Counted from the stretch's first letter, positions 16,268 through 26,858 are shown. The stretch is DNA of 64,000 nt from an uncultured Pseudomonadales bacterium (GCA_947259995.1 CAMYOK010000002.1:1-64000); one strand, 5' to 3'. Notes: generated by a model from the letters alone, not told the origin. Numbers and translations are program-made.

Positions 16268-17620
16268 CTCTTGGTAGCGCTTTCCCAGCCAAAGTACCAA
16301 GAACAACCAGGCTGCGGATACTGGCACCATGCTAAGCGCTAGGCTCGACACGCTAAGCCCTAGCCACGCCATCGCCGTATATGACCACGCGCCTATTTGA
16401 TCCCCCACCCTGTAAACAAAAGTGTCGTTAAAGTTCTTCGCTTTGTACTTTTCACTACGAGGTAACACGGTATAGAGCACCTCGCGAGCAGGGCGCTGAA
16501 TCGCATAATTGCCGGCACGGCGCAAAACCTGAAACAGCACTAAAACCAATAGCGTTGGCGCAAGCCCCATAATGCCGAAGCCAATTAGACTGACTATAGG
16601 TAAGAAGGCTAGGCTTAAGCCGATTCCAAACCAACGCATAATCCTTCCGGTGAGGAAAAGCTGCGTTAATAAAGTAATGATGTTAACGATGAGATCGATA
16701 TTCGCAAACACCTGAGTGCGGATGCGAGAATCACTTGACACATCAGAAATAATCTGCGCCTGCATAAAATACAGATAGGTGGATGTCACCGTGAATAACA
16801 ACATTAAAACAGCAATGCCGATCAAGTAAGGCGAACGAATCACATCGCCCACCCCCTCAAAAACACTCCCACCAATGATTTCCTTCTGCTTCAGTGCTAC
16901 CGCCTCTATCGTGCCTTTAGTCTGCGCTTCGCTGGGGATGTACTCGGCACTTGCGGAGTTTTTTTCTGCATTACGCGCCTCATCTTCAAGCGCGGCTAAC
17001 GCCAGGGTCTGCTCACTTCTTTCCAAGGCATTAGAAACTCGCGCCGCCCCTTCTAATAATAGGGCCGAGATCAACAGAAGATTTACTGGCCCCAACACCG
17101 ACACAAGCGTCGATGTAATGGTCGAGCCGGTAATCGCGCCAATTGTCCCGCCAACGGCAAGCATGCCAAACAAGCGTTTGCTCTGAGAACTCTGATAGAT
17201 ATCGGTCATAAAAGACCAGAACACCGAGATCACGAACAGATTAAAAATACTCACCCAAATAAAGAAAATACGCCCGATCCATACATTCTCTTCTGGAATC
17301 ACTTTCAACAATACAAAGAAAAATACGAGATTGAGAATGAAAAACCGATAAGTTAAAGGGACGAAGCGATTCCTAGGCAATCGCTTCACCAGGCTTGTGA
17401 ATACCGGATGCAACAGCATCATCCCTACCAGCGTCCCTGTGAACAGCCACGCCAGATTATCTACGCCCCCCGCGACCCCCATCTCATCGCGAATGGGGCG
17501 CAGAATGTAATAGGAACAAAGCAAAAGAAAATAATAGATAAAAGAAAATGCTAAAGCAGCCCCCTCACCCTTGCGCAGATCAACGGCACGAGTGAGCATC
17601 CGAGTCATAGAATTTGTCAT
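16244..17620 (-). CDS. NTP/NDP-exchanger-like / MFS-type membrane carrier
   Basis: A 458-residue polytopic membrane protein with about 12 hydrophobic helices. Near the start it has ALAFSFIYYFLLLCSYYILRPIRDEMG. A long hydrophilic loop (about 205-260) splits the two halves. The pattern matches bacterial proteins annotated as NTP/NDP exchange or MFS transporters of the TlcC-like group; the substrate cannot be predicted. The last six residues, SRGQIP, and the TGA stop come from a palindromic repeat. The original C-terminus was therefore probably replaced or extended. The MscS gene at 37705 ends in the same residues. Confidence 0.8.
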   Translation of the reverse strand: MTNSMTRMLTRAVDLRKGEGAALAFSFIYYFLLLCSYYILRPIRDEMGVAGGVDNLAWLFTGTLVGMMLLHPVFTSLVKRLPRNRFVPLTYRFFILNLVFFFVLLKVIPEENVWIGRIFFIWVSIFNLFVISVFWSFMTDIYQSSQSKRLFGMLAVGGTIGAITGSTITSTLVSVLGPVNLLLISALLLEGAARVSNALERSEQTLALAALEDEARNAEKNSASAEYIPSEAQTKGTIEAVALKQKEIIGGSVFEGVGDVIRSPYLIGIAVLMLLFTVTSTYLYFMQAQIISDVSSDSRIRTQVFANIDLIVNIITLLTQLFLTGRIMRWFGIGLSLAFLPIVSLIGFGIMGLAPTLLVLVLFQVLRRAGNYAIQRPAREVLYTVLPRSEKYKAKNFNDTFVYRVGDQIGAWSYTAMAWLGLSVSSLALSMVPVSAAWLFLVLWLGKRYQEKSRGQIP

Positions 17621-17636
17621 AGTTGTCCCGAGATGC

Positions 17637-18584
17637 TTATGCGTTATCTATTAGGTTCGCCATACGTTGCCGCATTGCCGCATCAGGTAAAACGCCTCGT
17701 GACGCACTGAAATTATCATAGAGATAATCGGGGCGAGAAGTACCGGGAATCGCTGCCGTGACAGCTGGATGAGACACATTAAACTTAAGAGAGAACTGCG
17801 CCCATGTTTCTATGCCTAATTCAGCGGCCCATTCTGGTATGGGAGTATCACCAAAGACATCAAAGACACGGCCGCGCCCAAAAGGCAGCGCAGTAAGCAC
17901 AGCAATGCCACGCTCCTGCGCCAAAGGAAGAATCAGATTTTCTGCGGAGCGGTTATCGATCGCATAATCAACTTGGATAAAGTCCAGCGGTTCGGCGCGC
18001 ATGAATCTAGCCAGCTCTTCATATTGGCGCTCGGAAGTAGTGGTGATACCCAGGTAGCGAATCTTGCCTTCTTGCTTCCATTCTTTTAGCACTGGCAGCA
18101 TATCGGCAGTGCCTGCTAAGTTGTGAATCTCTAGCAAATCGAAATGGTCTGTCTGCAAGCGCTCTAAAGAAGCTTCCATTTCTGCAATGCCTGCCGCGCG
18201 CCCTCGCCTGCCTTCCCCTACCTTTGTTGCTAAGAATATTTGGTCGCGAATGCCTAGCTCAGCCATTAACTGTCCCACTACCACTTCGGCACTGCCATAT
18301 GAGGGAGCTGTATCGATCAACCGGCCTCCTAGGCCTGGGAAGTTGAGCAAAACCTCACGCAGCGGGGCGAGTTCCTCTTCAGTAGAGGCGACGTCATAGC
18401 GCCGAGCAGTCCCGATACCGATCAAGGGAATACGCTCGCCGGTGGAGGGAATCGCTTTGGTCAATAACTCAGCATTACTTGCTTGGGCTAACAATTCTTG
18501 CGGTGACAACGCCATAGTGGCGCCAGCAGCCAAGCCGAGCTTAATCGCATCACGGCGGCTAAGAAATCGATTTCCATGGGACAT
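17637..18584 (-). CDS. Tat-exported aldo/keto reductase
   Basis: A 315-residue aldo/keto reductase preceded by a Tat signal (FLSRRDAIKLGLAAGATMALS). The catalytic tetrad is visible: Asp in LIDTAPSYGSAE, Tyr in the same stretch, Lys in LATKVGEG and His in LLEIHN. The C-terminal IPGTSRPDYLYDNFSA fits the NADP-binding end. Export of a cofactor-dependent enzyme fits the Tat route. It lies 16 bases after the carrier gene's start region, in the same direction, and may be cotranscribed with it. Confidence 0.9.
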   Translation of the reverse strand: MSHGNRFLSRRDAIKLGLAAGATMALSPQELLAQASNAELLTKAIPSTGERIPLIGIGTARRYDVASTEEELAPLREVLLNFPGLGGRLIDTAPSYGSAEVVVGQLMAELGIRDQIFLATKVGEGRRGRAAGIAEMEASLERLQTDHFDLLEIHNLAGTADMLPVLKEWKQEGKIRYLGITTTSERQYEELARFMRAEPLDFIQVDYAIDNRSAENLILPLAQERGIAVLTALPFGRGRVFDVFGDTPIPEWAAELGIETWAQFSLKFNVSHPAVTAAIPGTSRPDYLYDNFSASRGVLPDAAMRQRMANLIDNA

Positions 18585-18620
18585 TGCAATCTCCTTCTTG
18601 GGTAGGTTGTGGTCTTATTT

Positions 18621-18647
18621 ATGTCAATTGGTTTACATTGTTGACAT
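18621..18647. promoter_or_regulatory. Candidate operator upstream of the aldo/keto reductase gene
   Basis: A perfect inverted repeat, ATGTCAA and TTGACAT with 13 bases between, lies 37 bases before the reductase start. The spacing resembles operators of dimeric repressors. On the minus strand the TTGACA half could also be a -35 element. No regulator gene is adjacent. Confidence 0.4.
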
Positions 18648-18814
18648 TACGACCTGCCTATTTTCACTTTCGTTCCCAAGAATTAGGAATTTCAATCAAT
18701 GAGGGAGCTGGTGATACTGCTCAAGAAGCAATAATCCAAAACCAAAGGGAGCAGTAAATTGCCCCGGGCAAAGCGGTCTAGCCAACCCTTAGCAAGCCTT
18801 GCCGAGGCACCCGT

Positions 18815-19807
18815 TTAAAGTTTCTCGATGGCCTTTAGTATATCGTCAAACCAAGGCACTAGATCTTGTGTCAATCTTGAGCTGCCTGACCAGTGAGTAG
18901 CCCTCCTACAGGACTGCATGGCTAGCTTTCGCACGACCCCCACACGATCGAATTCGAGGCATTTTTCTAGCTTCCACCAACCACTCTTCGCTTGGTGCTT
19001 CACGATCATTGCAAGCCTAATACAAGAATGGAAGGTCCCAAAAACACGTAAATACTCTTGAGCTTGTTCCTCACTATAACCATAGGCAAATGTCGGCAGG
19101 ACTTTAGCAATCAACTCGCTCTCTAGCTCTGGAAAGAAGGGCGTGTACTCGTCCGCAAGCAGCCACGCCACGTCGTCTAAAGGATGTCGACGGCCGCAAT
19201 GCTCCCAGTCGATCCAAAACACGCTGCCATCGTCCGCGACTATGGCATTGCCAGGGCGAGCGTCCCACTTTATCAATGTCGTCTGGTCAACTCGTATTAA
19301 GTCCATAAGCATATCGCTTTCTAACGCAGGCGCAGGCACACCTAATAAGGCACCTAAACGATCGGCAGAGCTTATAAATGTACGCAGCCATTGGGATTTA
19401 TCGCCGAGCACGATGATCGACTGCAATTGCTCCGTAACCTTTCCAGCCTCATGAATAGCCGACAAGCTGTTTAAGGCAGCTCCAAGCAGAGCGCCAGTTT
19501 TGACGACATCGCTCCCATTGAGTCGCTCGCTTAAACGATGATTCCCCATATCTTGCTGAATGAGAACGTGCTCACGGCAGGCGATGAGATGGGGGACGGG
19601 CGCGGCTTTTCCGTTGAGCATGCGCAGCACGACACTCTCTAGCTGCGCTCGCCTTAGCGATGCACGCTTAGTGACAATCACACTATGTTGAGCGACCTTG
19701 ACCCGAACAGCATCACGGGAACTGCCACCAGGAAATTCAACCCGGTCTACCTCTGTTTTAAGCAGGTCAGTACATATCGCTTTAACTTCATCCTCTGTCA
19801 CAGGCAT
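18815..19807 (-). CDS. Aminoglycoside phosphotransferase/choline kinase-fold protein
   Basis: A 330-residue kinase-fold protein. The catalytic loop reads IKWDARPGNAIV, with Trp-Asp where most relatives have His-x-Asp. It is followed by the metal-binding VFWIDWEHCGRRHPLDDVAWLL. The N-terminal lobe contains VIVTKRASL as the likely ATP Lys and HVLIQQDMG as the hinge. The phosphate acceptor is unknown; chromosomal members of this family are often small-metabolite kinases, not resistance genes. Single gene. Confidence 0.82.
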   Translation of the reverse strand: MPVTEDEVKAICTDLLKTEVDRVEFPGGSSRDAVRVKVAQHSVIVTKRASLRRAQLESVVLRMLNGKAAPVPHLIACREHVLIQQDMGNHRLSERLNGSDVVKTGALLGAALNSLSAIHEAGKVTEQLQSIIVLGDKSQWLRTFISSADRLGALLGVPAPALESDMLMDLIRVDQTTLIKWDARPGNAIVADDGSVFWIDWEHCGRRHPLDDVAWLLADEYTPFFPELESELIAKVLPTFAYGYSEEQAQEYLRVFGTFHSCIRLAMIVKHQAKSGWWKLEKCLEFDRVGVVRKLAMQSCRRATHWSGSSRLTQDLVPWFDDILKAIEKL

Positions 19808-19988
19808 CGACTCATCTTATAAAACGTAAAAAAATAGTAACGTCACCGGATACAAAACAAAAGAGGCATAAAGCAAATTTAATGCCAAACAAAATTCCCA
19901 ACCATATAAACCATGTATAGATTTAAGGAAAAATTGAGACTAATATCACAATAAAAAGAAAAACCTGTTCCCTTCGGAGATCCCACCC

Positions 19989-22900
19989 ATGGCTAAAAAA
20001 ATAAAAGGCTCAAACGGCAACGACATTCTCACTGGTAGCGCAACAGACGATGAAATTGATGGTCGTAAAGGAGACGATCAGTTATTTGGCTTAGCCGGCG
20101 ATGACGAATTAAAAGGCGGCGAGGGTAACGACCAACTGGACGGTGGCGATGGTAACGATCAGCTCAAAGGTGAACAGGGCGAAGATACCCTTCTCGGCGG
20201 CCAGGGCAATGACTACCTAGATGGCGGCGATGACAACGATAACCTCAGCGGCGGCCTAGGCGACGATTTGCTCGATGGCGACAAAGGCAATGACACGCTT
20301 AATGGTAATGATGGCGATGACATTCTAGCGGGCAACAAAGGCGATGACCGCCTGCTTGGTGGCGCTGGTAACGACATTTTGCTCGGAGATGGCAAAATAA
20401 AGGGCAGCGGAAAAGGCTGGGGCGATGCTTCAGATAGTGGTTCCGGCAGTGGCTCTGGCAAGGGCAGTGGCTCCGGCAAAGGCAGTGGCTCCGGCAAAGG
20501 TAGTGATTCCGGAAGTGGTGCCGCCTGGAGTGGGTTTGCAAGCACCGGAGGCAGTGGTAGCGGTAGTGGTAGCGATGCCGGCAATGATTATCTCGATGGT
20601 GGTATAGGAAACGACCAACTCTTTGCAGGTGCAGGCGACGATACCGGCCACTATCAAGTTACAGAAAACGCCGGCTACACCGACCTGTACGATGGTGGCT
20701 CTGGCATTGACACTTTAGAGTTAGAGTTGAGCCTAAGTGAGTGGCTTGACCCAGCATTCCAAGGCGACCTGGCTAATTATCTCAGCTTTCTGGCAGCCCA
20801 CACTAATACCAAAACAGGCCAAGCCGACAACGCAGCCTTCACCTTTAGCGCATTTGACCTGACAGCGAGCGCTTGGGAGAACCTAGCGGTGACTGTCGAC
20901 GGGGTCGCTACAAATCCTCTCGATGAAGCTGTTACTGCGTTTGACGATCACTTTGCCACTGACGAAGACTCAGCAATCACGGGCAATGTCCTTGTCGATA
21001 ATGGTAATGGTGCAGACTTAGTACCAGACTATCTGCGCGCGGTAACGCTGGTCTCTGCTCCAACAGGCGACCTCGTACTCAACAATGACGGGAGTTTCAG
21101 CTACGACCCAGCAAACGCCTATCAATATCTAGCACTCGGGGAGACGGCAGTCGACACCTTTAGCTATCAGGTTGAAGATGCCGATGGCGATGTCAGCACT
21201 GCAACTGTCTCTATTCAGGTTACAGGCACAAATGACGCCCCCGTAGTAGGCACAGTAACCAATAGTGCTAGCATCACTGAAATCACAGATTTGGCGCCCG
21301 GTGAAAACAATGACGATCTCATCGAGTCGGGCAGCATCTCATTTACCGATGTCGATCTTTCCGACTCCCATACGGTTGCTGTTAGTCCAGCAAACGGTGG
21401 CACCGGCTACAGAGGCGCACTCACAGCCCTTATCAGCGATGCCTCCACGGGCGACGGTACTGGTGAAATCACTTGGACCTATTCGGTCAATGACAGTGCG
21501 CTAGACGATCTCGCTGCTGGCCAAAGCTTAGTACAAAGCTACTCATTAGCGCTCAGCGATGGCAACGGTGGCTCATTTACGCAAGATGTAAGCATAACTA
21601 TTTATGGGACGAATGATGGGCCCACTCTCGCTGCAAGCACCTTGAGCGCGACCGAGGATGGGTCCGCCGTTGCACTCGATTTATCGACGCTAGGGGCCGA
21701 TGTCGATAGTGATGATGATGGCCAATCACTGACCTACACCTTGCTGGAAAATCCTGCGCAAGGAAGTGCCACAATCAATGGCACGACTTTGAGTTTCAAT
21801 CCTGGCAATGATTTCCAAGCCCTTGCCGAGGGGGAACAGAGCATCATCGCTCTGGATATCCAGGCCACAGATCGCCACGGGGCAAATGCTGTCAACACAG
21901 TCACCGTTACCGTCACGGGCACAAACGACACGCCAACGGTCACCGCAATCGCAGTGAACGCTGCTGAAGATGGCGGCGTTGTTAGCGGTACGTTTGTCGG
22001 CAATGATGTGGACAGCGACGATGACGGCGACAGCCTGAGCTACAATTTTGTCGGGCCAGCCAGCACTGGTGTGCTCAGCAACAATGGCGACGGCAGCTTC
22101 AATTATGACCCGGAGTCTCACTTCCAGTCTTTGGCCTTGGGCGAAACGGCGCAAGTCACCGCCGACTATACTGCCACAGACAGTCATGGTGCGGTCTCTG
22201 CGCCAGCGGCGGTTACTATCACGATCACAGGCGTTAATGATGCCCCTACGCTTGCAGCCAGCACTATAGCGGCCAGCGAAGACGGCGCCGTCACCACGCT
22301 CGATCTATCGACCTTAGGCGATGATGTCGATAGCGACAACGATGGCAGCAACCTGAGCTACACCTTACTGAACGCCGCCATTGGCGGGTCAGCGTTGATT
22401 ACAGGCACCAGCCTTGCATTCGACCCCAGCAGTGATTTCCAATCCTTAGCGGCAGGGCAAACCAGCAGCTTCGATCTAGATGTCGAAGCCACTGATGTGC
22501 ATGGCGCCACCGCAAATAACAGCATTGCTGTCACCGTGACTGGAGTCAATGACGCCCCTACCCTGGCGGCAGGAAGCCTCGCCGCCACCGAAGACGGCGC
22601 CGCCATCACCCTCGACTTATCGAGCTTGGGCGATGATATCGACAGCGACAACGATGGCAGCAATCTTATCTATTCGCTCGTCAACCCTGCGCCTAATGGC
22701 ATAGCCACAATCACAGGGACGACGCTTAGTTTTAATCCCGGCAATGACTTCCAATCCTTAGCGGCAGGGCAAACCAGCAGTTTCGATATTCAAGTCAAGG
22801 CCACCGATAATCACGCAGCACAAGCTACCAACACAGTCAGCGTCACCATTACTGGCATCAATGACGTGGCTGAATTGGGCAACGCGGTCAGCGATCTCAT

Positions 22901-25124
22901 CGAAACCGATGCACAACTGAGCACCGGCGGCACTTTATCCATCTCCGATGTGGACACGGGAGAGGCGCAATTCACGTCTCAGAGCAACACGGCGGGCGTG
23001 TACGGCAACTTCAGCATCGATGCCAATGGTGCTTGGAACTTTGCTAGTAACGGCGCCTTGGACTACCTCGCTGACGGACAGGTCGTCACCGATGTGTTCA
23101 ATGTCACTAGTGTGGATGGCACCGCTACAACAGTCACTGTCAACATCACCGGCACCCCAGATGGTCCAACGGGTATCGACGACAACAACAGCCTTTCTGC
23201 CAGCATCGCAACGACCAGAGCCGATAACACAGTGTATTGGGTTGACTGGCAATCGATCACCCCGATCCCAGGCAATTCTTTCGGAGAAGTGACAGTAGCG
23301 GGCACAATCACCTTACCGGACAGAACTATCGGAGTTACCTATACTGGGCAGATATATTCAAATCAGACGTATATCTCGCCGTCTAATACTTCGAATTTCT
23401 GGCAGAGCTCCCAAGATGGCGCAACCTGGCTGCAAGGTGGCGATGGTGTCTACACTAGTAGCGAAGTGCTCAACGGCCCCGGAGATACGAATTTTGACTT
23501 TATCGCGCTAGCACTGGCTGACACTGCTCGCAACGTAAGCTTTAGCGAACCCGTTGATAATTTGTTCTTCGCTGTTGCTAGTATGAACAATAATGGTTAT
23601 TTGTTTGATCAACCTTTCACCGTTGTTAGTAGTGCCGATAGCGCCACTGACAGGGGTTATTGGGGCCACACCAACGGTATTACGCTCACTGCAAATAACG
23701 GTCAGTACGGCATTTCCACAGCAGGCTATTCGCCAAACGAATTCCATGGTGTTTTGTCGATAGATAATGCCGTTGAATCACTGACCTGGGAAAGTCAGTC
23801 GGTTGAGTACTGGCAAGGCTTCACGGTTGGGACTTACGGCGTGGCGCAAAGCGCTACCACTTCTGGCAATGTTTTGGGCAATGACGACACTGGTGGCGTG
23901 AATAGCACCATCGAAGTCAGCGCCGTAGACGGTGCAAGCATGGTCGGCAACTCCGTGACTCTCAACTTGGCCTCCGGTGCGATATTGAAAGTGGACCGAG
24001 ACGGCGACTATCTGTACGACGACAATGGCGCATTTACTTCATTGGCTGCCGGCCAGAGCCATACGGACAATGTTGTCTACACCGTCAAAGACAATCTAGG
24101 CAATACGGATACAGCAACGCTGAGCGTTGTGGTCAACGGCGTGAACGATGCACCTGTGGCCGTTAACGACAGCTTCAGCGTCAACGAAGATGCTGTACTG
24201 ACACTAAATTCGGCACAATTGCTTGGTAACGACTCGGATGTGGACTCAGGAGACTCCCTGAACATACTATCGGTGCAAGACTCCGTTAACGGCACAGTAG
24301 CGTTGAACAACGGTGTGGTGAGTTTCACGCCGACCGCAGATTACTCTGGCAATGCTAGCTTTAAATACACTATTACAGACTCTTTGGGCCTTACTAGTAC
24401 GGCAACAGTTAACTTGACCGTTAATCCAATGCCAGATACCTACTTCATCGACAATCTCATCGTGAACGGTTCATTCGAGGGCGGCACCCTATTCTGGAAC
24501 ACAAGTCAGATCAACCTCATCGATGACTGGCAAGCTGCAGACGGATGGAAGATGCTAGACATGAATGCCGAGCATGGCGGTGGTTATGTACAACAAAGCC
24601 TGCCAACGGTTGCCGGTCAGCAATACACCGTTGCCTTTGCATTATCGAAGAACCCGGGTTCTCCTAGCGGCACAGAAACTCTACGAGTTAGCGCCGCAGG
24701 TAGCTCTCAGGATTATATTTACAACACAAGTAACACAACTTCGAATATGCAGTGGAGCGAAAAACTCTTCACGTTTACAGCCACAGGCTCTACAAGCTTG
24801 TTGAAGTTCGCTAGCACGGACCCAACAGGCACCAATGACGCCTGGGGGCCTGCATTGGACGAAGTTGTCGTCTCGGAGAATCACATCATTACCGGGTTCG
24901 ACAAGTTGCTTGGCGACAAACTCGATCTCAGTGTTTTCTTAAACTCGGTCGCAGCACCAAATGGCTCGGCAGTGTTCTCGGGCGGATACTTAGACTTCCA
25001 GGCCTCGGGTAGCGATACGGTCGTGAGAATCGATGCCGATGGTGGTGGCGACAACTACATCGAGGTAGCGACCTTGGTTGGTGTTTCTCTGCAACCCACC
25101 GACACAGGCAATTACATCTTGTAG
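19989..25124 (+). CDS. Large RTX/VCBS calcium-binding adhesin, type I secretion substrate
   Basis: A 1711-residue acidic protein. Residues 8-135 are RTX nonapeptides (GGxGNDxLx). A Gly/Ser/Lys linker lies at about 136-200, followed by another RTX block to 220. From about 310 to 1055 there are repeated VCBS/cadherin-like domains, each with GTNDAP or GVNDAP junctions. A beta-rich insert similar to choice-of-anchor domains lies at about 1060-1290. Two more cadherin-like domains follow. A DUF642-like domain ([19 protein letters not shown]) lies at about 1490-1630. The C-terminus ([29 protein letters not shown]) matches type I secretion targets of the VC_A0849 class. There is no N-terminal signal. 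No type I transporter genes are nearby. Likely a biofilm surface adhesin, which fits the c-di-GMP genes in the window. Confidence 0.92.
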   Translation: MAKKIKGSNGNDILTGSATDDEIDGRKGDDQLFGLAGDDELKGGEGNDQLDGGDGNDQLKGEQGEDTLLGGQGNDYLDGGDDNDNLSGGLGDDLLDGDKGNDTLNGNDGDDILAGNKGDDRLLGGAGNDILLGDGKIKGSGKGWGDASDSGSGSGSGKGSGSGKGSGSGKGSDSGSGAAWSGFASTGGSGSGSGSDAGNDYLDGGIGNDQLFAGAGDDTGHYQVTENAGYTDLYDGGSGIDTLELELSLSEWLDPAFQGDLANYLSFLAAHTNTKTGQADNAAFTFSAFDLTASAWENLAVTVDGVATNPLDEAVTAFDDHFATDEDSAITGNVLVDNGNGADLVPDYLRAVTLVSAPTGDLVLNNDGSFSYDPANAYQYLALGETAVDTFSYQVEDADGDVSTATVSIQVTGTNDAPVVGTVTNSASITEITDLAPGENNDDLIESGSISFTDVDLSDSHTVAVSPANGGTGYRGALTALISDASTGDGTGEITWTYSVNDSALDDLAAGQSLVQSYSLALSDGNGGSFTQDVSITIYGTNDGPTLAASTLSATEDGSAVALDLSTLGADVDSDDDGQSLTYTLLENPAQGSATINGTTLSFNPGNDFQALAEGEQSIIALDIQATDRHGANAVNTVTVTVTGTNDTPTVTAIAVNAAEDGGVVSGTFVGNDVDSDDDGDSLSYNFVGPASTGVLSNNGDGSFNYDPESHFQSLALGETAQVTADYTATDSHGAVSAPAAVTITITGVNDAPTLAASTIAASEDGAVTTLDLSTLGDDVDSDNDGSNLSYTLLNAAIGGSALITGTSLAFDPSSDFQSLAAGQTSSFDLDVEATDVHGATANNSIAVTVTGVNDAPTLAAGSLAATEDGAAITLDLSSLGDDIDSDNDGSNLIYSLVNPAPNGIATITGTTLSFNPGNDFQSLAAGQTSSFDIQVKATDNHAAQATNTVSVTITGINDVAELGNAVSDLIETDAQLSTGGTLSISDVDTGEAQFTSQSNTAGVYGNFSIDANGAWNFASNGALDYLADGQVVTDVFNVTSVDGTATTVTVNITGTPDGPTGIDDNNSLSASIATTRADNTVYWVDWQSITPIPGNSFGEVTVAGTITLPDRTIGVTYTGQIYSNQTYISPSNTSNFWQSSQDGATWLQGGDGVYTSSEVLNGPGDTNFDFIALALADTARNVSFSEPVDNLFFAVASMNNNGYLFDQPFTVVSSADSATDRGYWGHTNGITLTANNGQYGISTAGYSPNEFHGVLSIDNAVESLTWESQSVEYWQGFTVGTYGVAQSATTSGNVLGNDDTGGVNSTIEVSAVDGASMVGNSVTLNLASGAILKVDRDGDYLYDDNGAFTSLAAGQSHTDNVVYTVKDNLGNTDTATLSVVVNGVNDAPVAVNDSFSVNEDAVLTLNSAQLLGNDSDVDSGDSLNILSVQDSVNGTVALNNGVVSFTPTADYSGNASFKYTITDSLGLTSTATVNLTVNPMPDTYFIDNLIVNGSFEGGTLFWNTSQINLIDDWQAADGWKMLDMNAEHGGGYVQQSLPTVAGQQYTVAFALSKNPGSPSGTETLRVSAAGSSQDYIYNTSNTTSNMQWSEKLFTFTATGSTSLLKFASTDPTGTNDAWGPALDEVVVSENHIITGFDKLLGDKLDLSVFLNSVAAPNGSAVFSGGYLDFQASGSDTVVRIDADGGGDNYIEVATLVGVSLQPTDTGNYIL
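20444..20515 (+). repeat. Tandem 18-base low-complexity repeat in the adhesin linker
   Basis: Roughly three tandem copies of an 18-base unit (GGCAAAGGCAGTGGCTCC with small changes) encode Gly-Lys-Gly-Ser-Gly-Ser. They form a flexible, positively charged linker in an otherwise acidic protein. Copy number may vary between strains. Confidence 0.8.
22437..22780 (+). repeat. Direct DNA repeat between two adhesin cadherin-like domains
   Basis: The 32 bases at 22437-22468 are identical to those at 22749-22780 (TTCCAATCCTTAGCGG, CAGGGCAAACCAGCAG) and encode [11 protein letters not shown]. The surrounding domains are similar but more diverged. This identity points to recent domain duplication or gene conversion. 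Confidence 0.75.
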
Positions 25125-25125
25125 A

Positions 25126-25183
25126 AAATCAAGGGGTCAGATTACTTGATCATGTAATTTCAAGGGATCTGACCCCCTGATCA
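25126..25183. repeat. Paired AATCAAGGG palindromic repeat
   Basis: Left half-unit AAATCAAGGGG, TCAGATTACTTGAT; spacer CATGTAATT; right half-unit TCAAGGGATC, TGACCCCCTGATCA. It starts two bases after the adhesin stop codon and supplies the last codons and stop of the convergent ATP-grasp gene. Confidence 0.9.
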
Positions 25184-26102
25184 TCGACACTTTGTTATAT
25201 CTACGTGTTGGCGTCTGCAGCGCGGGCAACACCTCCGGCCTGAAGACGCCTAACATGGCTTGCAACATCGGCACGTTCACGTTTTGATTGATGTCTTGGT
25301 TATGAACGAAATTGGGCCTGTCGTTGATCTCTATGATGACTGGCTCCAACGACTCCCGCACCAAGATGTCCACACCAAAAATGCAATAGGCACTCTCAGA
25401 GCTCTGACTTAATGAGCTAAGGTAGATTTGAAAAACCTCCGCCACTTTATGTTCAATTTTTCCCAGTAGGGCTTGGTAGTGAGGGTGATCGCTAAATTTT
25501 TCCAACTTAACGGCCCCCTCAGTTTTATCATACCCAAGGTGTAAAAACTGCGCCTCGGCACCAAGGTCATCTTTTTGATATTCCTTACCATGAATGACGA
25601 GTAAGCCATCGTTGAAACAATATAGGCATCCTGCAAAATACAGCACATATACCCTGATTGTGTACTTGCGCAGGTTTAACAGATCAACGTCAGTGACCGC
25701 CTCTTGAATGATAAACCCTTCTTTAAACACCGATTCCACATCTGCTGTTTGCACACAGAATATATCCTTACCACCCGCCGCCAGAGGGTTCTTCACATAC
25801 CACAATGCATCTGGGTTTTCTGGCAACTCACTTGGCGAAAAATACGTTTTTAGAACCTCTAATCCAGCGCCTTGCAATGCTTTAGCGAACTTCGCCTTAT
25901 CGTCCAAAGGAATCGTGAGTTTGCGATCGACAAGGTCATAGCCAATATTCGCTATCGGTTTTGCCTTGCCACCGAAAGTGCAGTAGTACAGAACATCGAT
26001 ATTGTGCACACCATTCTGATAGGGCACGCCACCAAGCGGTACATATGCTTGTTCAAACACTTTTGCAGCTCGGTTGCTCAAAAACACAAAAGAACGCAGC
26101 AC
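25137..26102 (-). CDS. Tubulin-tyrosine-ligase-like ATP-grasp protein
   Basis: A 321-residue protein with an ATP-grasp core. WYVKNPLAAGGKDIFCV is the nucleotide-binding part. FIIQEAV, LRKYTIRVYVLYF, FGVDILV and EPVIIEINDRPNF give the acidic metal ligands. The pattern is that of TTL-like amino acid ligases. The bacterial substrate is unknown; it could add an amino acid to a protein or make a small peptide. It is convergent with the adhesin gene. The last 15 residues (from MIRGSDPLK) are translated from a repeat element, so the native C-terminus has been altered. Confidence 0.82.
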   Translation of the reverse strand: MLRSFVFLSNRAAKVFEQAYVPLGGVPYQNGVHNIDVLYYCTFGGKAKPIANIGYDLVDRKLTIPLDDKAKFAKALQGAGLEVLKTYFSPSELPENPDALWYVKNPLAAGGKDIFCVQTADVESVFKEGFIIQEAVTDVDLLNLRKYTIRVYVLYFAGCLYCFNDGLLVIHGKEYQKDDLGAEAQFLHLGYDKTEGAVKLEKFSDHPHYQALLGKIEHKVAEVFQIYLSSLSQSSESAYCIFGVDILVRESLEPVIIEINDRPNFVHNQDINQNVNVPMLQAMLGVFRPEVLPALQTPTRRYNKVSMIRGSDPLKLHDQVI

Positions 26103-26119
26103 GAAAAACCTCTCTATTT

Positions 26120-26145
26120 AAATCAAGGGGTCAGATCACTTGATC
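26120..26145. repeat. Single half-unit of the palindromic repeat, left flank of the RAYT gene
   Basis: A half-unit in the GGGGTCAG orientation (AAATCAAGGGG, TCAGATCACTTGATC). On the minus strand it gives the last Lys and the TGA stop of the transposase. Confidence 0.9.
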
Positions 26146-26858
26146 CGCTTACCCCTGATATTACTAAGAACCGCAGACCTGCGATCACCACCCCATGTGA
26201 TATTTTCAACTATACAGCTATTTTCGCGCCCAAGTTGCTCCTTAAATTCTTCGCTGCCTAGCACCCAGCCTTTATTTGTATGGCCCCTAATCTTTTCAAC
26301 AAGATCATTCGACATTGGCGCCTCAAACAATTTACGGTAAGCCTGCACACGCCCCGCCCTAGTAGCTCCTAAGCGCCTATACTCGTCGTGCTCGGTTATC
26401 AAGCCAATATCAATTCCCATTCCATTATGACGAAAACTCGACCAAGGATATTCCCCGGGCTGCGACGCCATACCTGCCCGCACGGGGTTCAGCTCGATAT
26501 AGCGACTAACAGCTAAGAAATATTCACTGGAGGAAACTAAGGACGATTTATACCGCCCCTCCCATAATGTTCCTGTCCGCTCGTAGGTGATGTTGATATA
26601 GCGCACAAAACCTCGCCCAAGCGCTTGCATAAACAGGGGGATGCTATCTTTGTGCTCACCACTGACCAGCAAATGCACATGATTTGTCATCAACACAAAC
26701 GCATGAATACTAACCCGATGCATAGTAGCTGCGTCTCGTAAGGTGTGGAGATAGAAAGCATAGTCTGCATTATCGAAAAAGCACATAGAGCGGTTATTGC
26801 CTCTTTGAATAAGATGCTGCGGGCAACCATCGACGTATAATCTAGGTTTCCGTGCCAT
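26136..26858 (-). CDS. REP-associated tyrosine transposase (RAYT, Y1_Tnp HUH nuclease)
   Basis: A 240-residue single-strand DNA nuclease of the TnpA_REP type. The start MARKPRLYVDGCPQHLIQRGN is typical. The HUH motif is His60-Val-His62 (MTNHVHLLV). The catalytic Tyr120 lies in YIELNPVRAGM. TGTLWEGRYKSSLV is also characteristic. The C-terminal 100 residues are the variable part. RAYTs recognise REP hairpins through guide bases. Here the gene ends inside one half-unit and begins 58 bases from another. All catalytic residues are present, so it may be active. Confidence 0.95.
   Translation of the reverse strand: MARKPRLYVDGCPQHLIQRGNNRSMCFFDNADYAFYLHTLRDAATMHRVSIHAFVLMTNHVHLLVSGEHKDSIPLFMQALGRGFVRYINITYERTGTLWEGRYKSSLVSSSEYFLAVSRYIELNPVRAGMASQPGEYPWSSFRHNGMGIDIGLITEHDEYRRLGATRAGRVQAYRKLFEAPMSNDLVEKIRGHTNKGWVLGSEEFKEQLGRENSCIVENITWGGDRRSAVLSNIRGKRIK

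Noticed and set aside
18815..19807. Aminoglycoside resistance gene
   Set aside because: Only the kinase fold is shared; the catalytic loop differs (KWD for HxD) and there is no mobile or resistance context.
20213..20657. Several long open frames on the opposite strand and in other frames of the adhesin RTX region
   Set aside because: They encode low-complexity Pro/Leu/Ser or Thr/Ala strings, which arise from the Gly-Asp repeat codons of the real gene.
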